DNA from: Methanomicrobiales archaeon
GTDB taxonomy: Archaea; Halobacteriota; Methanomicrobia; Methanomicrobiales; Methanospirillaceae
Assembly (NCBI GenBank): GCA_013415575.1
Contig: JAAEES010000066.1
Coordinates: 1-6,209 of the forward strand
Length of the DNA: 6,209 nucleotides
Direction: 5' to 3'
Below the pieces are notes generated by a model. It ran no database searches. It saw only the letters and a list, made by a program, of their open reading frames with translations, and was not told the DNA's origin. Shown here in pieces: positions 5,310-6,209 of this stretch; position 1 is the stretch's first letter, and each line of letters starts with the position of its first letter. The position numbers and the translations under genes were made by a program.

Positions 5310-5317
5310 GGAGGGTG
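5310..5317 (+). promoter_or_regulatory. Ribosome binding site that fixes the PsbP-like start
   Basis: GGAGGGTG lies just before the ATG at 5321. The in-frame GTG at 5315 is part of this site, so it cannot be the real start codon. Confidence 0.65.
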
Positions 5318-5320
5318 CTT

Positions 5321-6175
5321 ATGAACAGGGAACACGTGCTTACAGTCATCCTGGTATTATCGCTCTGTGCCAATGTATATCTCGCATTCACCGATCACTC
5401 GTCCCTGAACCCTGATGTTCAGGAATTCGTATCAATCGTTGTTCCTGGTGCTTACAACCCCAATATCTCCCCCGGTTCGTCAGGTATCAATAATTCCAAT
5501 CCGGATAATCCTGATCAGGAGCCTGACAACGAGACAGATCATGGAAGCAGAGCAGATGGTGAAGAAATTCCGAATATCGAGGATCCGGACGAACAACTCA
5601 CTATACCTGTTCCTTCTCCCACTCCGGAGACGGTGGAGCCAACCCCGACCCCCGATGGATGGACCACCTATACCAGTAAAAAATATGCCTTTTCGGTCAG
5701 GTATCCGATAACCTGGGATTTGAACGACGGGTCCACCGGCTCCCCCGGCAGGATGCTGGTCCTGACCGCACCTACCGAATCGGACTGTGACCAGATAAAC
5801 GCCCAGTGCTTCAAATATATCGCAAGCATGACCTTCGAGATTGACCAGCATCCTGACACTCTCGTCCTTGAGGATTACTTCAATAGTGCGGTGGCGGCCC
5901 TCCAGGAAGATTATGGCATAACCGCAACGAGTAAGAGCGCATCCTGCATGCTCTCCGGGAACCGGGCCTACCAGATCGAGTTCTATACCCGGGATGAACG
6001 GGGGAACCCTGACCGGAGCTATATGCAGTACTATGTCCTCATCGACAAAAAGGGATACATCATCAGTTATACCGGACCGTTCTCCAACGTGGAACATGTA
6101 TTTGCCATCAACAAGGGCGATGCACAGCGGATCATCGATTCATTTTGGGTTGAACGGACCTTCGAAGTCGTCTGA
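5321..6175 (+). CDS. Membrane-anchored extracytoplasmic protein with PsbP-like C-terminal domain
   Basis: The product is 284 residues from the ATG at 5321. Residues 6-24 are hydrophobic (a signal anchor or uncleaved signal). Residues 25-113 form a low-complexity linker, first Asn/Asp/Pro/Ser rich, then acidic, then Thr/Pro repeats (SPTPE, PTPTPD), typical of archaeal surface proteins. N48-I-S, N57-N-S and N70-E-T are possible N-glycosylation sites. Residues 114-282 form a compact domain opening WTTYTSKKYAFSVRYPITW and ending with an IIDSF segment; this opening and end are characteristic of PsbP-like/Mog1-fold domains in archaeal exported proteins. C156, C163 and C209 lie in it, and a disulfide is possible. 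In plants PsbP serves photosystem II; here only the fold is shared and the function is unknown. A T5 run follows the stop. The gene appears to be a single transcription unit. Confidence 0.8.
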   Translation: MNREHVLTVILVLSLCANVYLAFTDHSSLNPDVQEFVSIVVPGAYNPNISPGSSGINNSNPDNPDQEPDNETDHGSRADGEEIPNIEDPDEQLTIPVPSPTPETVEPTPTPDGWTTYTSKKYAFSVRYPITWDLNDGSTGSPGRMLVLTAPTESDCDQINAQCFKYIASMTFEIDQHPDTLVLEDYFNSAVAALQEDYGITATSKSASCMLSGNRAYQIEFYTRDERGNPDRSYMQYYVLIDKKGYIISYTGPFSNVEHVFAINKGDAQRIIDSFWVERTFEVV

Positions 6176-6185
6176 AGAACATCTC

Positions 6186-6190
6186 TTTTT
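6186..6190 (+). terminator. T-run after the PsbP-like gene
   Basis: Five T residues begin 10 bases after the TGA at 6173-6175, in the same position as the T6 run after the substrate-binding protein gene. The window ends in TTTAAAAA, which might be the promoter of the next gene but cannot be judged. Confidence 0.4.
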
Positions 6191-6209
6191 ACCAGGTTCA
6201 CTTTAAAAA

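Noticed and set aside
5480..6097. 205-codon minus-strand frame inside the PsbP-like gene
   Set aside because: It is antisense to a frame with a signal anchor, linker and domain; no promoter or ribosome binding site was seen, and long antisense frames are common at this GC content.
1..6209. CRISPR array, tRNA, rRNA or insertion sequence
   Set aside because: No regularly spaced repeats, no tRNA-like cloverleaf with TTCRA and CCA-proximal stem, no rRNA stretches, and no transposase motifs or target duplications were seen on reading both strands.

Overview
The window looks like chromosomal DNA of a methanogenic archaeon, most likely of the order Methanomicrobiales (Methanoregula-like). The grounds are moderate GC, archaeal TATA boxes (TATTTTAA, TATTTAA, TTTTAAA), GGAGG-type ribosome binding sites, T-run ends after genes, a winged-helix/PAS/GAF regulator of a style I know from that order, a lone hypC, and exported proteins with acidic or Thr/Pro-rich linkers. 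The taxonomic call is inference from gene style; no rRNA or other marker gene is present.

Layout, left to right. (1) Bases 1-1380: 3' part of a sensor/regulator gene whose 5' end lies outside the window. The visible parts are the tail of a probable winged-helix DNA-binding domain, then PAS, GAF-like and PAS domains, with no histidine kinase module. (2) Bases 1381-2087: about 700 bases without a large gene. They hold a 29-codon minus-strand ORF with a near-ideal ribosome binding site, a perfect 13-bp hairpin, a 37-codon ORF for a one-helix membrane peptide, a terminator-like hairpin, and an ACGGGTA(T) motif used as hairpin arm twice. (3) Bases 2088-3038: membrane-anchored calcineurin-like metallophosphoesterase, probably on a leaderless transcript. 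(4) Bases 3199-4506: orphan lipoprotein substrate-binding protein of the branched-chain amino-acid (LivJ/LivK) type, with a long palindrome just before its start. (5) Bases 4666-4890: hypC, a [NiFe]-hydrogenase maturation chaperone. (6) Bases 5021-5200: a 59-residue two-helix membrane protein. (7) Bases 5321-6175: an anchored extracytoplasmic protein with a low-complexity linker and a PsbP-like C-terminal domain.

All the larger genes lie on the plus strand. Spacings of 120-160 bases or more, most with their own promoter-like or terminator-like signals, suggest separate transcription units rather than one operon. Three of the products act at or outside the membrane (phosphoesterase, solute receptor, PsbP-like protein) and two more are small membrane proteins, so the region has a cell-surface flavour. 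I see no evidence that the genes form one pathway. I found no CRISPR array, tRNA, rRNA, insertion sequence or phage gene. The features most worth a second look are the unlisted small genes and the inverted repeats placed at promoters or start sites.
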